A stretch of 34,213 nt of DNA from RGIG3528 sp045616485 (lineage in GTDB: Bacteria; Bacillota; Clostridia; Lachnospirales; Lachnospiraceae). Location: the NCBI GenBank assembly GCA_045616485.1, contig JAZLGU010000032.1, forward strand, positions 1-34,213, written 5' to 3'. A program made the position numbers and the translations under genes. The notes beneath the pieces were generated by a model. It had not been told where the DNA came from. It ran no database searches and saw only the letters and a program-made list of their open reading frames with translations. Shown in pieces: positions 13,989 to 23,279 of the stretch; within the stretch, counting starts at the first letter, position 1; the number at the start of each line of letters is the position of its first letter.

Positions 13989-16900
13989 TTAAAATATTGT
14001 CGCCACCTTAATGGTCTGCTCTTCCAGTACATCTAAAAGTACCTTTACGGTATCCAGGGATGTGAAGGTAGTTACATTGTTCTCGATAGCGCAGCGTCTG
14101 ATAGCTACACCGTCCTCGTAGTGAACACCTGAAAGGATGGCTCTGGTATTGATAACGTAGCTTACATAGCCTGCTCTGATAGACTCTAATATCTCATTGG
14201 AGCCTTCGGAGAGCTTTCTCTTTATACGGGTACGTATACCGTGCTCCTTAAGGAAAACGGCTGTACCTACTGTAGCCTCGATGTTGAAGCCCATGTCGTA
14301 GAAGCGTTTTACTAAAGGTAATGCCTCTTCCTTATCTTCGTCTGCCAGAGTAACGATAACGGTACCGTAATTCTGGATCTTGATGCCGGAAGCTACCAGA
14401 GCCTTATACATGGCACGAGGCAGATTCTCATCATAGCCTATAGCCTCACCTGTAGACTTCATCTCAGGAGACAGGTAAGCATCCATACCTGACAGCTTGG
14501 CGAAGGAGAAGGTAGGCACCTTTACGCACCATCTGCTTCTTTCCTCAGGGTAAAGGACATCTATACCCTGCTCCTTCAGGCTGATACCTAAGATAACCTT
14601 GGTGGCAATATCTGCCAGTGAGTAGCCGGTAGCCTTGGACAGGAAAGGTACTGTACGGGAAGAACGAGGGTTTACCTCAATTATGAAAACATCTTCATTG
14701 GAATCTACGATAAACTGGATATTGTAAAGGCCCTTGATGCCGATACCCAGGCCCAGCTTTTTCGCATAGTCTAAGATAGTATCCTTTACCTTCTGTGATA
14801 CGGAGAAAGGAGGATATACAGAGATGGAGTCACCGGAATGAACACCGGTACGCTCTACCAGCTCCATAATACCGGGCACAAATACATCTGTGCCGTCACA
14901 TATAGCATCTACCTCTACTTCCTTACCGCGGATATACTTATCTACCAAAACAGGTCTGTCTTCGTCTACTTCAACGGCAGTCTTTAAGTAATGGCGCATG
15001 TCTGCTTCCTTGGATACAATCTGCATAGCACGACCGCCCAAAACAAAGGAAGGACGTACCAGTACAGGATAGCCGATAGCCTCCGCTGCCTTTACACCAT
15101 CTTCGATATTGGTTACTGCTCTGCCCTTTGGCTGAGGGATATTAAGGTCTGTAAGCACCCTCTCAAAGGCGCCTCTGTCCTCTGCTCTGAAAATAGCATC
15201 GCAGTCAGTACCGATAATGGTAACACCATACTCCTTAAGAGGCTCTGCCAGATTGATGGCAGTCTGACCACCCAGGATGGCGATAACACCCAATGGCTGC
15301 TCCATCTCAATGATATTCATTACATCCTCTACGCAGAGCGGCTCAAAATAGAGCTTATCTGAAGTGGTGTAATCTGTTGAAACAGTCTCCGGATTGTTAT
15401 TTATAATAATAGCCTCATAGCCTGACTCTTTAATAGTACGTACGGCATGTACTGTAGAGTAGTCAAACTCTACACCTTGACCTATTCTGATAGGACCGGA
15501 ACCCAGTACTATTATCTTCTTGGCATCTGAAATAATGCTCTCGTTTTCCTCTTCATATGTGGAATAGAAGTAAGGAATATAGGATGCAAATTCTGATGCA
15601 CAGGTATCTATCATCTTGTAGACAGGAAGGATGCCCTCCTGCTTTCTCATATCAAAAATCTCACGCTGAGTCTTGCCCAGCAGCCAGCCTATAGTACGGT
15701 CTGAAAAGCCCATCTTCTTGGCGGCAAGCAAGGTATCATGGGAAAGACCTTTTTTGATAGTCTCTTCCATGTCGGTGATATTCTTAAGCTTCTCTACAAA
15801 CCAGCAGTCGATAGTGGTAGCCTTGGATATATCTGATACTTCGATGCCTCTTCTTAAAAGCTCTGCTATACCATAGATTCTGTCATCGGTAGCAGACTTT
15901 ACGTACTCCATAATATCCTCTACCGGCATATCATTGAACTTCTGATGATACAGGTGGAAAACACCGGTCTCCAGGGATCTTACAGCCTTAAGTAAGCTCT
16001 CTTCCATGGTACGGCCTACGCTCATGACTTCACCTGTAGCCTTCATCTGAGTGCCCAAGTGATTATTGGCATCGTTGAACTTATCAAATGGAAAACGTGG
16101 CATCTTACATACTACGTAGTCCAGAGCAGGCTCAAAAGAAGCCGGAGTATTGGCAATTCTAATCTCATCTAAGCGCATACCTACAGCGATCTTGGCCGAT
16201 ACTCTGGCAATAGGATAGCCGGATGCCTTGGAAGCCAGGGCTGATGAACGGGATACTCTGGGATTGACTTCGATCAGATAATACTGGAAGCTCTTAGGAT
16301 CCAGGGCAAACTGAACATTGCAGCCACCTTCTATTTTCAGCTCTCTGATAATACGAAGGGCTGAATCGCGCAGCATATGATACTCTTTATTAGTGAGAGT
16401 CTGGGATGGACAAAATACTATAGAGTCACCTGTATGTACTCCTACAGGGTCCAGATTTTCCATGTTACAGATAGTAATGGCTGTATCATTGGCATCACGG
16501 ATTACTTCGTATTCTATCTCCTTATAGCCCTTTACACTCTTCTCTATCAGTACCTGATGTACCGGAGAAAGAGCCAGGGCGTTTTTCATAATAAACTTAA
16601 ATTCTTCTTCATTATCGGCAAAACCACCACCGGTACCACCCAGAGTAAAGGCCGGGCGAAGTACCACAGGATAGCCGATTTTTTCAGCAGCAGCTAAGCC
16701 TGCCTCCATATCTTCTGCAATAATGGACGGAAGAACGGGCTCACCTAAGGACTCGCAAAGCTCTTTAAAAAGCTCTCTGTCCTCTGCTCTCTCAATAGAG
16801 TCGGAGCGGGTGCCTAAAAGCTCCACCTGACATTCCCTTAAGATTCCCTTTTTCTCCAGCTGCATAGCCAGATTCAGGCCGGTCTGTCCACCGATACCGG

Positions 16901-17162
16901 GAAGAATGGCATCCGGGCGCTCCATACGGATGATTTTTGCTATAAATTCAAGGGTAAGAGGCTCCATGTAGACCTTATCTGCTATAACCTGGTCAGTCAT
17001 AATGGTAGCAGGATTGGAATTACAAAGGATAACCTCGTAGCCTTCTTCGCGAAGGGAGAGGCAGGCCTGAGTGCCGGCATAGTCAAACTCTGCAGCCTGG
17101 CCGATAACTATAGGGCCGGAGCCGATTACCAGTATTTTCTTTATATCAGTTCTCTTTGGCAT
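13989..17162 (-). CDS. carB: Carbamoyl-phosphate synthase large subunit
   Basis: This subunit makes carbamoyl phosphate from bicarbonate, two ATP and ammonia channelled from CarA, feeding pyrimidine and arginine synthesis. It is 1057 residues with the full duplicated layout. The first half has KILVIGSGPIVIGQAAEFDY at residue 9 and ATP-grasp segment VVLRPAFTLGGTGGG. The second half repeats this with KIIVLGSGPIRIGQGVEFDY and VLVRPSFVLGGRAM. The C-terminal 130 or so residues are the MGS-like allosteric domain. The ATG at 17162 is one base after the carA stop codon, implying translational coupling. It is the last gene of the operon, closed by a terminator at 13885-13918. Confidence 0.98.
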   Translation of the reverse strand: MPKRTDIKKILVIGSGPIVIGQAAEFDYAGTQACLSLREEGYEVILCNSNPATIMTDQVIADKVYMEPLTLEFIAKIIRMERPDAILPGIGGQTGLNLAMQLEKKGILRECQVELLGTRSDSIERAEDRELFKELCESLGEPVLPSIIAEDMEAGLAAAEKIGYPVVLRPAFTLGGTGGGFADNEEEFKFIMKNALALSPVHQVLIEKSVKGYKEIEYEVIRDANDTAITICNMENLDPVGVHTGDSIVFCPSQTLTNKEYHMLRDSALRIIRELKIEGGCNVQFALDPKSFQYYLIEVNPRVSRSSALASKASGYPIARVSAKIAVGMRLDEIRIANTPASFEPALDYVVCKMPRFPFDKFNDANNHLGTQMKATGEVMSVGRTMEESLLKAVRSLETGVFHLYHQKFNDMPVEDIMEYVKSATDDRIYGIAELLRRGIEVSDISKATTIDCWFVEKLKNITDMEETIKKGLSHDTLLAAKKMGFSDRTIGWLLGKTQREIFDMRKQEGILPVYKMIDTCASEFASYIPYFYSTYEEENESIISDAKKIIVLGSGPIRIGQGVEFDYSTVHAVRTIKESGYEAIIINNNPETVSTDYTTSDKLYFEPLCVEDVMNIIEMEQPLGVIAILGGQTAINLAEPLKEYGVTIIGTDCDAIFRAEDRGAFERVLTDLNIPQPKGRAVTNIEDGVKAAEAIGYPVLVRPSFVLGGRAMQIVSKEADMRHYLKTAVEVDEDRPVLVDKYIRGKEVEVDAICDGTDVFVPGIMELVERTGVHSGDSISVYPPFSVSQKVKDTILDYAKKLGLGIGIKGLYNIQFIVDSNEDVFIIEVNPRSSRTVPFLSKATGYSLADIATKVILGISLKEQGIDVLYPEERSRWCVKVPTFSFAKLSGMDAYLSPEMKSTGEAIGYDENLPRAMYKALVASGIKIQNYGTVIVTLADEDKEEALPLVKRFYDMGFNIEATVGTAVFLKEHGIRTRIKRKLSEGSNEILESIRAGYVSYVINTRAILSGVHYEDGVAIRRCAIENNVTTFTSLDTVKVLLDVLEEQTIKVATIF

Positions 17163-17163
17163 C

Positions 17164-18258
17164 TTACTTCTCCTCCCTGAAATTCTTCATATTATCGATA
17201 AACTTGTCGAAAAGATAGGCGCTGTCCTGAGGTCCCGGCGCACTTTCCGGATGATACTGCACGGAAAATACATAATCCTCCGGGCACTCCACGCCTTCTA
17301 TAGTATTATCAAGAATATTTATGTGTGTAGGAATAAGTCCAGTATTTCTAAGGGTCTCTTCCTTTACAGCATATGAATGATTCTGAGAAGTAATCTCTAC
17401 TTTGTCAGTAAGAAGATTTTTAACAGGGTGATTGCCACCTCTATGACCAAACTTCAGCTTGTAGGTCTCGGCACCAAAAGCCAGGGATATAATCTGATGG
17501 CCCAGGCAGATACCGAAAATAGGCTTTTTACCTCTGAGTCTGCAGATAGTAAGGATGGTAGCCTTAACATCTGTAGGGTCTCCGGGGCCATTGGAAATGA
17601 AAATACCATCAGGATTAAGAGCTAAGATATCGTCAGCAGAAGTATCATAAGGTACTACTGTCACTCGTACATCTCTATCCTTAAGGGATCTTAATATATT
17701 TTCCTTCATGCCACAGTCGATAGCCACAACATGGAGGCTTCCTTCTGTGCAGTACTCATGCTTTTCCTTGGATGTGGCGCGGGATACCTGATCATGTCTG
17801 GGCTCCCAGTCTGTCAGCTCCTTAAGTGCCTTTTCCTTGTCCTTATCTGCGTCACATATAAGAGCCTTACAGCTACCGAAATCTCTGATATGGCGGGCTA
17901 TTCTTCTGGTATCTACCCCGTAAACGCCTACAATATCATGTCTTTTCATAACGCTTTCCAGCTCTTCTGCGCATCTAAAATTGGAAGGATGATCGCAGTA
18001 CTCTCTGACAATAAGCCCTGAAATGCCCAGCACCTGAGACTCATAGTCATCTGCAGCCATACCGTAATTACCGATAAGGGGATAAGTCATAACTACCGCC
18101 TGATCAGTGTAGGAGGGATCTGATAAAATCTCCTGATAGCCTACCATGGAAGTATTAAATACCAGCTCTACGAACTTTTCTGTGGGAGCTCCAAAGCCAT
18201 AGCCTACGTACTCCGTTCCGTCCTCTAAGAGGATTTTCACCTGTCTTTTTTCTGCCAT
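17164..18258 (-). CDS. carA: Carbamoyl-phosphate synthase small (glutaminase) subunit
   Basis: This class I glutamine amidotransferase supplies ammonia to CarB. It is 364 residues. The N-terminal domain has LEDGTEYVGYGFG and MVGYQEILSDPSY. The C-terminal triad glutaminase has nucleophile Cys251 in FGICLGHQ and the catalytic His/Glu in SVQYHPESAPGP. It starts 15 nt after pyrG and ends one base before carB. Confidence 0.98.
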   Translation of the reverse strand: MAEKRQVKILLEDGTEYVGYGFGAPTEKFVELVFNTSMVGYQEILSDPSYTDQAVVMTYPLIGNYGMAADDYESQVLGISGLIVREYCDHPSNFRCAEELESVMKRHDIVGVYGVDTRRIARHIRDFGSCKALICDADKDKEKALKELTDWEPRHDQVSRATSKEKHEYCTEGSLHVVAIDCGMKENILRSLKDRDVRVTVVPYDTSADDILALNPDGIFISNGPGDPTDVKATILTICRLRGKKPIFGICLGHQIISLAFGAETYKLKFGHRGGNHPVKNLLTDKVEITSQNHSYAVKEETLRNTGLIPTHINILDNTIEGVECPEDYVFSVQYHPESAPGPQDSAYLFDKFIDNMKNFREEK

Positions 18259-18273
18259 TCCGTTTTCTCCTGA

Positions 18274-19881
18274 CTATTTCTCAAGGCTCTTTTCCAAGCT
18301 TGCTTTTACAAATGCTGCGAAAAGAGGATGTGGCTTGTTGGGTCTGCTCTTGAATTCAGGATGGAACTGCACGCCAACGTGGAAAAGATTGGTAGAAACT
18401 TCTACTGCTTCTACTATGGCATCATCGGGTGATGTACCGCTGACTGTAAGGCCGGCTGCAACAAGCTCTTCTCTATATGCATTGTTGAATTCATATCTGT
18501 GTCTGTGACGCTCAGATATATCTGCCCTATTATACGCTGAAAACAGTTTAGTTTCAAGTCTGATACTGCAAGGATATGCACCAAGTCTCATGGTACCTCC
18601 CTTACGTAAAACAGCCATCTGCTCTTCCATAAGGTCTATAACATTGTGCTTGCCCTCAGGTGTGAACTCACCGGAATTGGCATCTGCATAGCCTAAAACG
18701 CTTCTGGAATACTCAATAACTGCAATCTGCATACCAAGACAGATGCCAAAATATGGAATATTATTTTCTCTTGCATACTTACAAGCCAGGATCTTACCCT
18801 CGATACCACGGTCGCCAAAACCGCCTGGTACCAGAATACCGTCTAAGCCTGCCAGCCTTTTATCTACATTTTCAGCACAAATCTCTTCACTGTCAATCCA
18901 CTCGATTTCTACCTTTGCATCATTGGCAAAGCCACCGTGAATAAGTGCTTCTTTAACGGAAAGATAAGCATCATGCAGAGCCACATACTTACCTACAATA
19001 GCTATATGTACAGTCCTGGTAAGGCTTAATGCCCCTTCTACCATCTTTTCCCACTTGGAAATATCCGGCTCGCCTCCGCCTAAGCCCAGTCTGCGCACTA
19101 CTACATTGTCCAGACCATTTCTATGAAGCATAAGAGGTGCCTCATAGAGACAGGAAACTGTACTATTCTCTACCACACAGTCCTTGGGTACATTACAGAA
19201 AAGGGAAATCTTGGAAATAATGCTGGGCTCCAACGGTCTGTCAACACGACAAACTATAATATCCGGGAAAATACCGTGAGACTGAAGCTCCTTTACGGAG
19301 TGCTGAGTAGGCTTGGATTTGTGCTCATCTGAGCCGGAAAGCCAGGGCACAAGAGTCACATGAATAAAGCAGCAGTTCTCTCTGCCTTTTTCAATAGCCA
19401 CCTGTCTGATAGCCTCCAAAAAAGGCTGGCTTTCGATATCACCGGTAGTACCGCCTATTTCGGTAATAAGCACGTCTGCTCCGGAAGTCTCTGCTCCCAT
19501 GTAAATAAAACGCTTAATCTCTTCTGTAATATGAGGAATAACCTGTACTGTCTGGCCCAGATAGCCGCCCTGACGCTCTCTGTTCAGTACATTCCAGTAA
19601 ACCTTACCACTGGTAAGATTGGAGTACTTATTAAGATTCTCGTTGATAAAACGCTCATAGTGGCCCAGGTCCAGGTCAGTCTCAGCGCCATCATCAGTAA
19701 CGAATACCTCGCCGTGCTGGTAAGGGCTCATGGTACCCGGATCAACATTCATATAAGGATCCAGCTTCTGAGAAGCTACCTTGATGCCTCTTTCCTTGAG
19801 AAGTCTTCCCAAAGAAGCTGCCGTAATACCTTTTCCAAGTCCTGAGACTACACCACCTGTTACAAAAATGTGCTTTGTCAT
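18274..19881 (-). CDS. pyrG: CTP synthase
   Basis: The enzyme converts UTP to CTP using ATP and glutamine. It is 535 residues, standard length. The N-terminal synthetase domain opens MTKHIFVTGGVVSGLGKGIT, with EIGGTTGDIES near 141. The C-terminal glutaminase has nucleophile Cys381 in YFGICLGMQ and QFHPEFKSRP near the end. It lies 33 nt downstream of purF and 15 nt upstream of carA. The operon therefore combines the first committed purine step, CTP formation and carbamoyl phosphate formation, all glutamine-dependent. Confidence 0.98.
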   Translation of the reverse strand: MTKHIFVTGGVVSGLGKGITAASLGRLLKERGIKVASQKLDPYMNVDPGTMSPYQHGEVFVTDDGAETDLDLGHYERFINENLNKYSNLTSGKVYWNVLNRERQGGYLGQTVQVIPHITEEIKRFIYMGAETSGADVLITEIGGTTGDIESQPFLEAIRQVAIEKGRENCCFIHVTLVPWLSGSDEHKSKPTQHSVKELQSHGIFPDIIVCRVDRPLEPSIISKISLFCNVPKDCVVENSTVSCLYEAPLMLHRNGLDNVVVRRLGLGGGEPDISKWEKMVEGALSLTRTVHIAIVGKYVALHDAYLSVKEALIHGGFANDAKVEIEWIDSEEICAENVDKRLAGLDGILVPGGFGDRGIEGKILACKYARENNIPYFGICLGMQIAVIEYSRSVLGYADANSGEFTPEGKHNVIDLMEEQMAVLRKGGTMRLGAYPCSIRLETKLFSAYNRADISERHRHRYEFNNAYREELVAAGLTVSGTSPDDAIVEAVEVSTNLFHVGVQFHPEFKSRPNKPHPLFAAFVKASLEKSLEK

Positions 19882-19914
19882 AATATGCCTCCATATATTT
19901 CCATGCTTTTTGTA

Positions 19915-21339
19915 CTATTTAACTTTCTTTTTCACTTTTCCTTCAAAACGATCCTTACCGGAATCCTTGGGCACATTGGTAGGATATGCGCCATTAAAGC
20001 AGGCTGCACATATACCACTGTCACCATTGGTAAGCTTGGGCAGATCCTCTATTGGTAAAAATCCTAATGAATCTGCTCCCAGTATCTCAGCAATCTCAGG
20101 GATACTATGATGATTGGCAATTAAGTTTTCCTCTGAGTCAATATCTGTACCATAATAGCAGGGGTGCAGGAAAGGCGGCGCAGATATTCTCAAATGAATT
20201 TCTCTTGCCCCGGCGTCTCTAAGCAGCTTAATAAGGCGCTTACTGGTAGTACCACGTACTATGGAGTCGTCGATAATAACCACCTTTTTACCCGCTATAA
20301 CGCTTTTCACAGGACTAAGCTTTATCTTTACCTGGTCAAATCTCTGATCTCCTCCCGGAGAAATAAAGGTACGACCAATATACTTATTCTTAATAAGGCC
20401 TATATCATAAGGAATACCTGACTTTTTGGAATAACCCAGGGCAGCGTCCAGTCCTGAATCCGGTACACCGATTACTACATCTGCATCTACCGGGTGCCTT
20501 TCTGCCAGTATTTCACCGGCCTTTACTCTGGCCTCATGTACTGATACCCTGTCAATCTCAGAATCAGGTCTTGCAAAATAAATATACTCAAAAATACAGG
20601 TAGTCTTTTTTTCCTTGTTACAATGCTCTGTCCGGGACTCCAGGCCTTTTTCCGAGAAAATCAGGATTTCGCCCGGCTCTATATCTCGCACAAACTCTGC
20701 TCCTACTGCTCTTAATGCGCAGCTCTCTGAAGCTACTACATAAGCTCCGTCCTCTGTCACACCATAGCAAAGAGGTCTGAAACCTCTGGGATCACGTACT
20801 GCAATCAGCTTGGTGGAAGACATAAGAACAAGTGAGTAGGCGCCCTCCAGCTCAGGAATGGCTTTGCTCACTGCTTCTTCAATGCTTCCGCATTCTATTC
20901 TTTTTCTTGTAATCACATATGCTATAGTCTCAGTATCGCTGGTCGTAGAGAAAATAGCACCTGACATCTCCAGGCTGTCACGAAGCTCTAAAGCATTGCT
21001 CAGATTACCATTATGAGCCAGTGCCATCTTACCCTTCATGTGATTGACTTCTATTGGCTGAACATTGTTTCTGGTAGTGGCACCTGTAGTACCATACCTT
21101 ACATGCGCTACCGCTATCTGTCCCTTAGGATATTTGGCAAGGCGGTCTGCGGTAAATACATCACTAACCAGACCCAGATCCTTGTGACTATGAAAAACTC
21201 CTTCGTCATTAACCACAATGCCGCAGCTTTCCTGTCCTCTGTGCTGCAGGGCATAAAGGCCATAGTAGGAGAGCTTTGCCACATCCACAGTTTCCTTTGA
21301 ATACACTCCAAAAACGCCACATTCCTCGTGAATAGCCAT
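19915..21339 (-). CDS. purF: Amidophosphoribosyltransferase
   Basis: The first committed enzyme of purine synthesis makes phosphoribosylamine from PRPP and glutamine. The preferred start gives 474 residues, MAIHEECGVFG, with class II glutaminase nucleophile Cys7 after a short propeptide. The PRPP loop VVIIDDSIVRGTTSKR is at 353-368. Cys248, Cys394, Cys444 and Cys447 match the four [4Fe-4S] ligands of the B. subtilis-type enzyme. A TTG start 33 nt further upstream is open, but ATG 21339 has AAAGGAG 7 nt before it, and the upstream start would lie against the terminator-like hairpin. It is first in the purF-pyrG-carA-carB operon. Confidence 0.97.
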   Translation of the reverse strand: MAIHEECGVFGVYSKETVDVAKLSYYGLYALQHRGQESCGIVVNDEGVFHSHKDLGLVSDVFTADRLAKYPKGQIAVAHVRYGTTGATTRNNVQPIEVNHMKGKMALAHNGNLSNALELRDSLEMSGAIFSTTSDTETIAYVITRKRIECGSIEEAVSKAIPELEGAYSLVLMSSTKLIAVRDPRGFRPLCYGVTEDGAYVVASESCALRAVGAEFVRDIEPGEILIFSEKGLESRTEHCNKEKKTTCIFEYIYFARPDSEIDRVSVHEARVKAGEILAERHPVDADVVIGVPDSGLDAALGYSKKSGIPYDIGLIKNKYIGRTFISPGGDQRFDQVKIKLSPVKSVIAGKKVVIIDDSIVRGTTSKRLIKLLRDAGAREIHLRISAPPFLHPCYYGTDIDSEENLIANHHSIPEIAEILGADSLGFLPIEDLPKLTNGDSGICAACFNGAYPTNVPKDSGKDRFEGKVKKKVK

Positions 21340-21370
21340 TCTTCGACTCCTTTGTCCTTCTATTTTTTCC

Positions 21371-21410
21371 AAAAAAAGGGGGCACTTATGGAAGACCCAT
21401 AAGCGCCCTT
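21371..21410 (-). terminator. Terminator-like hairpin in the purF leader (candidate attenuator)
   Basis: On the minus strand the 5' arm at about 21396-21410 (GGGCGCTTATGGG) pairs with CCATAAGTGCCC (near 21379-21391), with one mismatch and a small loop, and is followed by seven T residues (21371-21377). It lies between the purF promoter and ribosome site. The run leading into the stem (GCAAGGGCGCTT) nearly equals that of the glnN leader hairpin. Confidence 0.7.
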
Positions 21411-21426
21411 GCTTTTTAACGTAAGA

Positions 21427-21455
21427 ACTATATTCTTTTTTTCAAATTTTGTCAA
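21427..21455 (-). promoter_or_regulatory. Sigma-A-type promoter for purF-pyrG-carA-carB
   Basis: On the minus strand TTGACA (21450-21455), 17-nt spacer, TATAGT (21427-21432). The expected start is near 21420, about 80 nt before the purF ATG. No PurR-box pair or guanine-riboswitch core is evident in this short leader. Confidence 0.82.
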
Positions 21456-21484
21456 GAATCTTTTTTTCATAAATGCCTGATCGA

Positions 21485-22369
21485 TTAGTCAAATTTAAAC
21501 TTGGGGTAATCTCCCTTGTCCTTAAGGTAGCCAAGAATGCCCTTAACTATGGCATCTGCCAGCTTATTCTGAAATTCTTCTGAAAGAAGGCTCTTTAATT
21601 CATCAGGATTGGACATATAGCCGCATTCAATTAGAATGGATGGCTTTTCTGTTCTTAATACGATAAGGCCTTTTCCATCCTGAACGCTTCTAGAGTATCC
21701 CAATGCAGACTTTATGGATGTAAGTACTTTATTGGCCAGCTTAACATTGTTTGTATTATATTCTTCTGCTCTCCAGACCTCTGCGCCCTTAATCTTCGGC
21801 ATATCAGCATACTCATTCTGGTGAATGGCCAGATATAGATCAATATCTGATGCATCAGACAGAGCCTGTTTTGCGTAATTGTAATCCTTAGTAGTCTTAA
21901 AATTACCTATCTTATCGCCATCTCTTGTCATTACAACCTGAATACCACGGGCTTTAAGCTTGTCAGCAATCTTAAGAGCTATTTCCAGATTGATGGTCTT
22001 TTCCTTAACCTGATTTCCGTTTTCATCTGTAGCTACAGAGCCAGGATCAAAATCTCCGTGGCCCGGGTCGATCATGATGAAAGGAATGTCCGGGCTTTTT
22101 CTTTCTGTCACATTTATGGCAGAAGTAGGCTTGGGACTGGGTGTATTACTAGGTGTAGCGGTAGGAGCCTCAGTAGGTGCTACTGTCGGTGTATCGGTAG
22201 GATTTACCACAATAGTGGGCTGTACTCCCGGCATGGTCGGCTCTAATGTAGCTGAAGGACTTGCAGCAGGTGTCTGACTCACATAGGGTATTTCCTGTGT
22301 TTTCTTTCCACATCCCACAATGGCAGCCACCCCAATAAACAACAATGTAAATACTAGTCTCTTATTCAT
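21485..22369 (-). CDS. Lipoprotein N-acetylmuramoyl-L-alanine amidase (Amidase_3)
   Basis: This predicted cell-wall hydrolase cuts the bond between muramic acid and the stem peptide. It is 294 residues. A lipoprotein signal ends at Cys20 (AAIVGC). Residues of about 33-90 are a Pro/Thr/Ser-rich spacer (PTDTPTVAPTEAPTATPSN). The zinc amidase domain follows, with His104 (DPGHG), Glu123 (KEKTIN) and His183 (AIHQNE) as likely zinc ligands and Glu248 (LIECGYMSN) as the catalytic acid. The usual SIHANA reads AIHQNE here. It should act outside the membrane. The ATG lies one base after the aguB stop codon, so it is tied to a polyamine operon, an odd pairing. It is the last gene before the purF promoter. 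Confidence 0.93.
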   Translation of the reverse strand: MNKRLVFTLLFIGVAAIVGCGKKTQEIPYVSQTPAASPSATLEPTMPGVQPTIVVNPTDTPTVAPTEAPTATPSNTPSPKPTSAINVTERKSPDIPFIMIDPGHGDFDPGSVATDENGNQVKEKTINLEIALKIADKLKARGIQVVMTRDGDKIGNFKTTKDYNYAKQALSDASDIDLYLAIHQNEYADMPKIKGAEVWRAEEYNTNNVKLANKVLTSIKSALGYSRSVQDGKGLIVLRTEKPSILIECGYMSNPDELKSLLSEEFQNKLADAIVKGILGYLKDKGDYPKFKFD

Positions 22370-22370
22370 A

Positions 22371-23246
22371 CTATTGATCTATCCCCTTATATATTTCAGG
22401 TCTTCTGTCCCGGAACAAACCCCAGCTGTCCCTCATTTGTCTGGACCTGACAGTATCAATATCGGCATAAAGAATCTCTTCTTTATCTCTGGAAGCTTCT
22501 ACCAGTATCTCTCCGCATTCATCTGTAATAAAGGATGATCCGTAAAAGCTTAAGGCTGATTTCTGATTATTATTGACCTCCGAAGGCACTACTTCCTCTG
22601 TGCCTATTCTATTGGCAGCTACTACCGGCACTATATTGCAGGCAGCATGTCCCTGCATGCATCTGCGCCAATGTGGCATGGAATCTACCGACAAAATAGG
22701 CTCAGATCCGATGGCTGTCGGATACAGCAGCAATTCCGCCCCTTGTACAGCCATACCTCTGGCTGTCTCTGGGAACCACTGATCCCAGCAGATACCCACT
22801 CCTATACAGCCATATCTGGTATGCCATACTTTAAATCCTGTATCCCCCGGAGTAAAGTAGAATTTTTCCTGATAGAAATGGTCATCGGGTATATGAGTCT
22901 TTCTATATACTCCCATAACACTTCCATCTGCATCTATCATGGCAACAGTATTGTAAAAAGCATTGCCGCATCTTTCGTAAAAGCTTATGGGCAGCACTAC
23001 TGCAAGCTCTTTTGCCACCTGCTTAAAATGGCTGACTGCCTTATTATCCTGAAGGCTCTCTGCCAATTCAAAATAGTCGTAATTTCTTTCCTGGCAAAAA
23101 TACAGATTTTCAAAAAGCTCCGGTAAAAGGATAACATTAGCTCCATTGGCCGCTGCCTCTCTTACCATTCTGTCTGCAGTCTTTATATTTTCATTTCTGT
23201 CTGCTGTCATCTTCATCTGAATGGCAGCTACTTTAAATTTCGACAT
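22371..23246 (-). CDS. aguB: N-carbamoylputrescine amidase
   Basis: This nitrilase-superfamily enzyme cleaves N-carbamoylputrescine to putrescine, CO2 and ammonia, completing the agmatine route. It is 291 residues. The catalytic triad is Glu43 (LLPELFEN), Lys116 (YRKTHIPD) and Cys153 (GICWDQWFPE). The CWDQWFPE and DDHFYQEKFYFTPGD segments are typical of the AguB branch rather than general nitrilases. It lies 33 nt after aguA; that gap holds a small GTGGC/GCCAC hairpin before the GGAG ribosome site. The next gene starts one base after its stop. Confidence 0.95.
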   Translation of the reverse strand: MSKFKVAAIQMKMTADRNENIKTADRMVREAAANGANVILLPELFENLYFCQERNYDYFELAESLQDNKAVSHFKQVAKELAVVLPISFYERCGNAFYNTVAMIDADGSVMGVYRKTHIPDDHFYQEKFYFTPGDTGFKVWHTRYGCIGVGICWDQWFPETARGMAVQGAELLLYPTAIGSEPILSVDSMPHWRRCMQGHAACNIVPVVAANRIGTEEVVPSEVNNNQKSALSFYGSSFITDECGEILVEASRDKEEILYADIDTVRSRQMRDSWGLFRDRRPEIYKGIDQ

Positions 23247-23279
23247 GATTTTCGCTCCAAGGTGGCACAGGCCACAGTC

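Noticed and set aside
21340..21372. Upstream TTG start for purF
   Set aside because: It would move the catalytic Cys far from the N-terminus, overlaps the ribosome site AAAGGAG, and abuts the leader hairpin.
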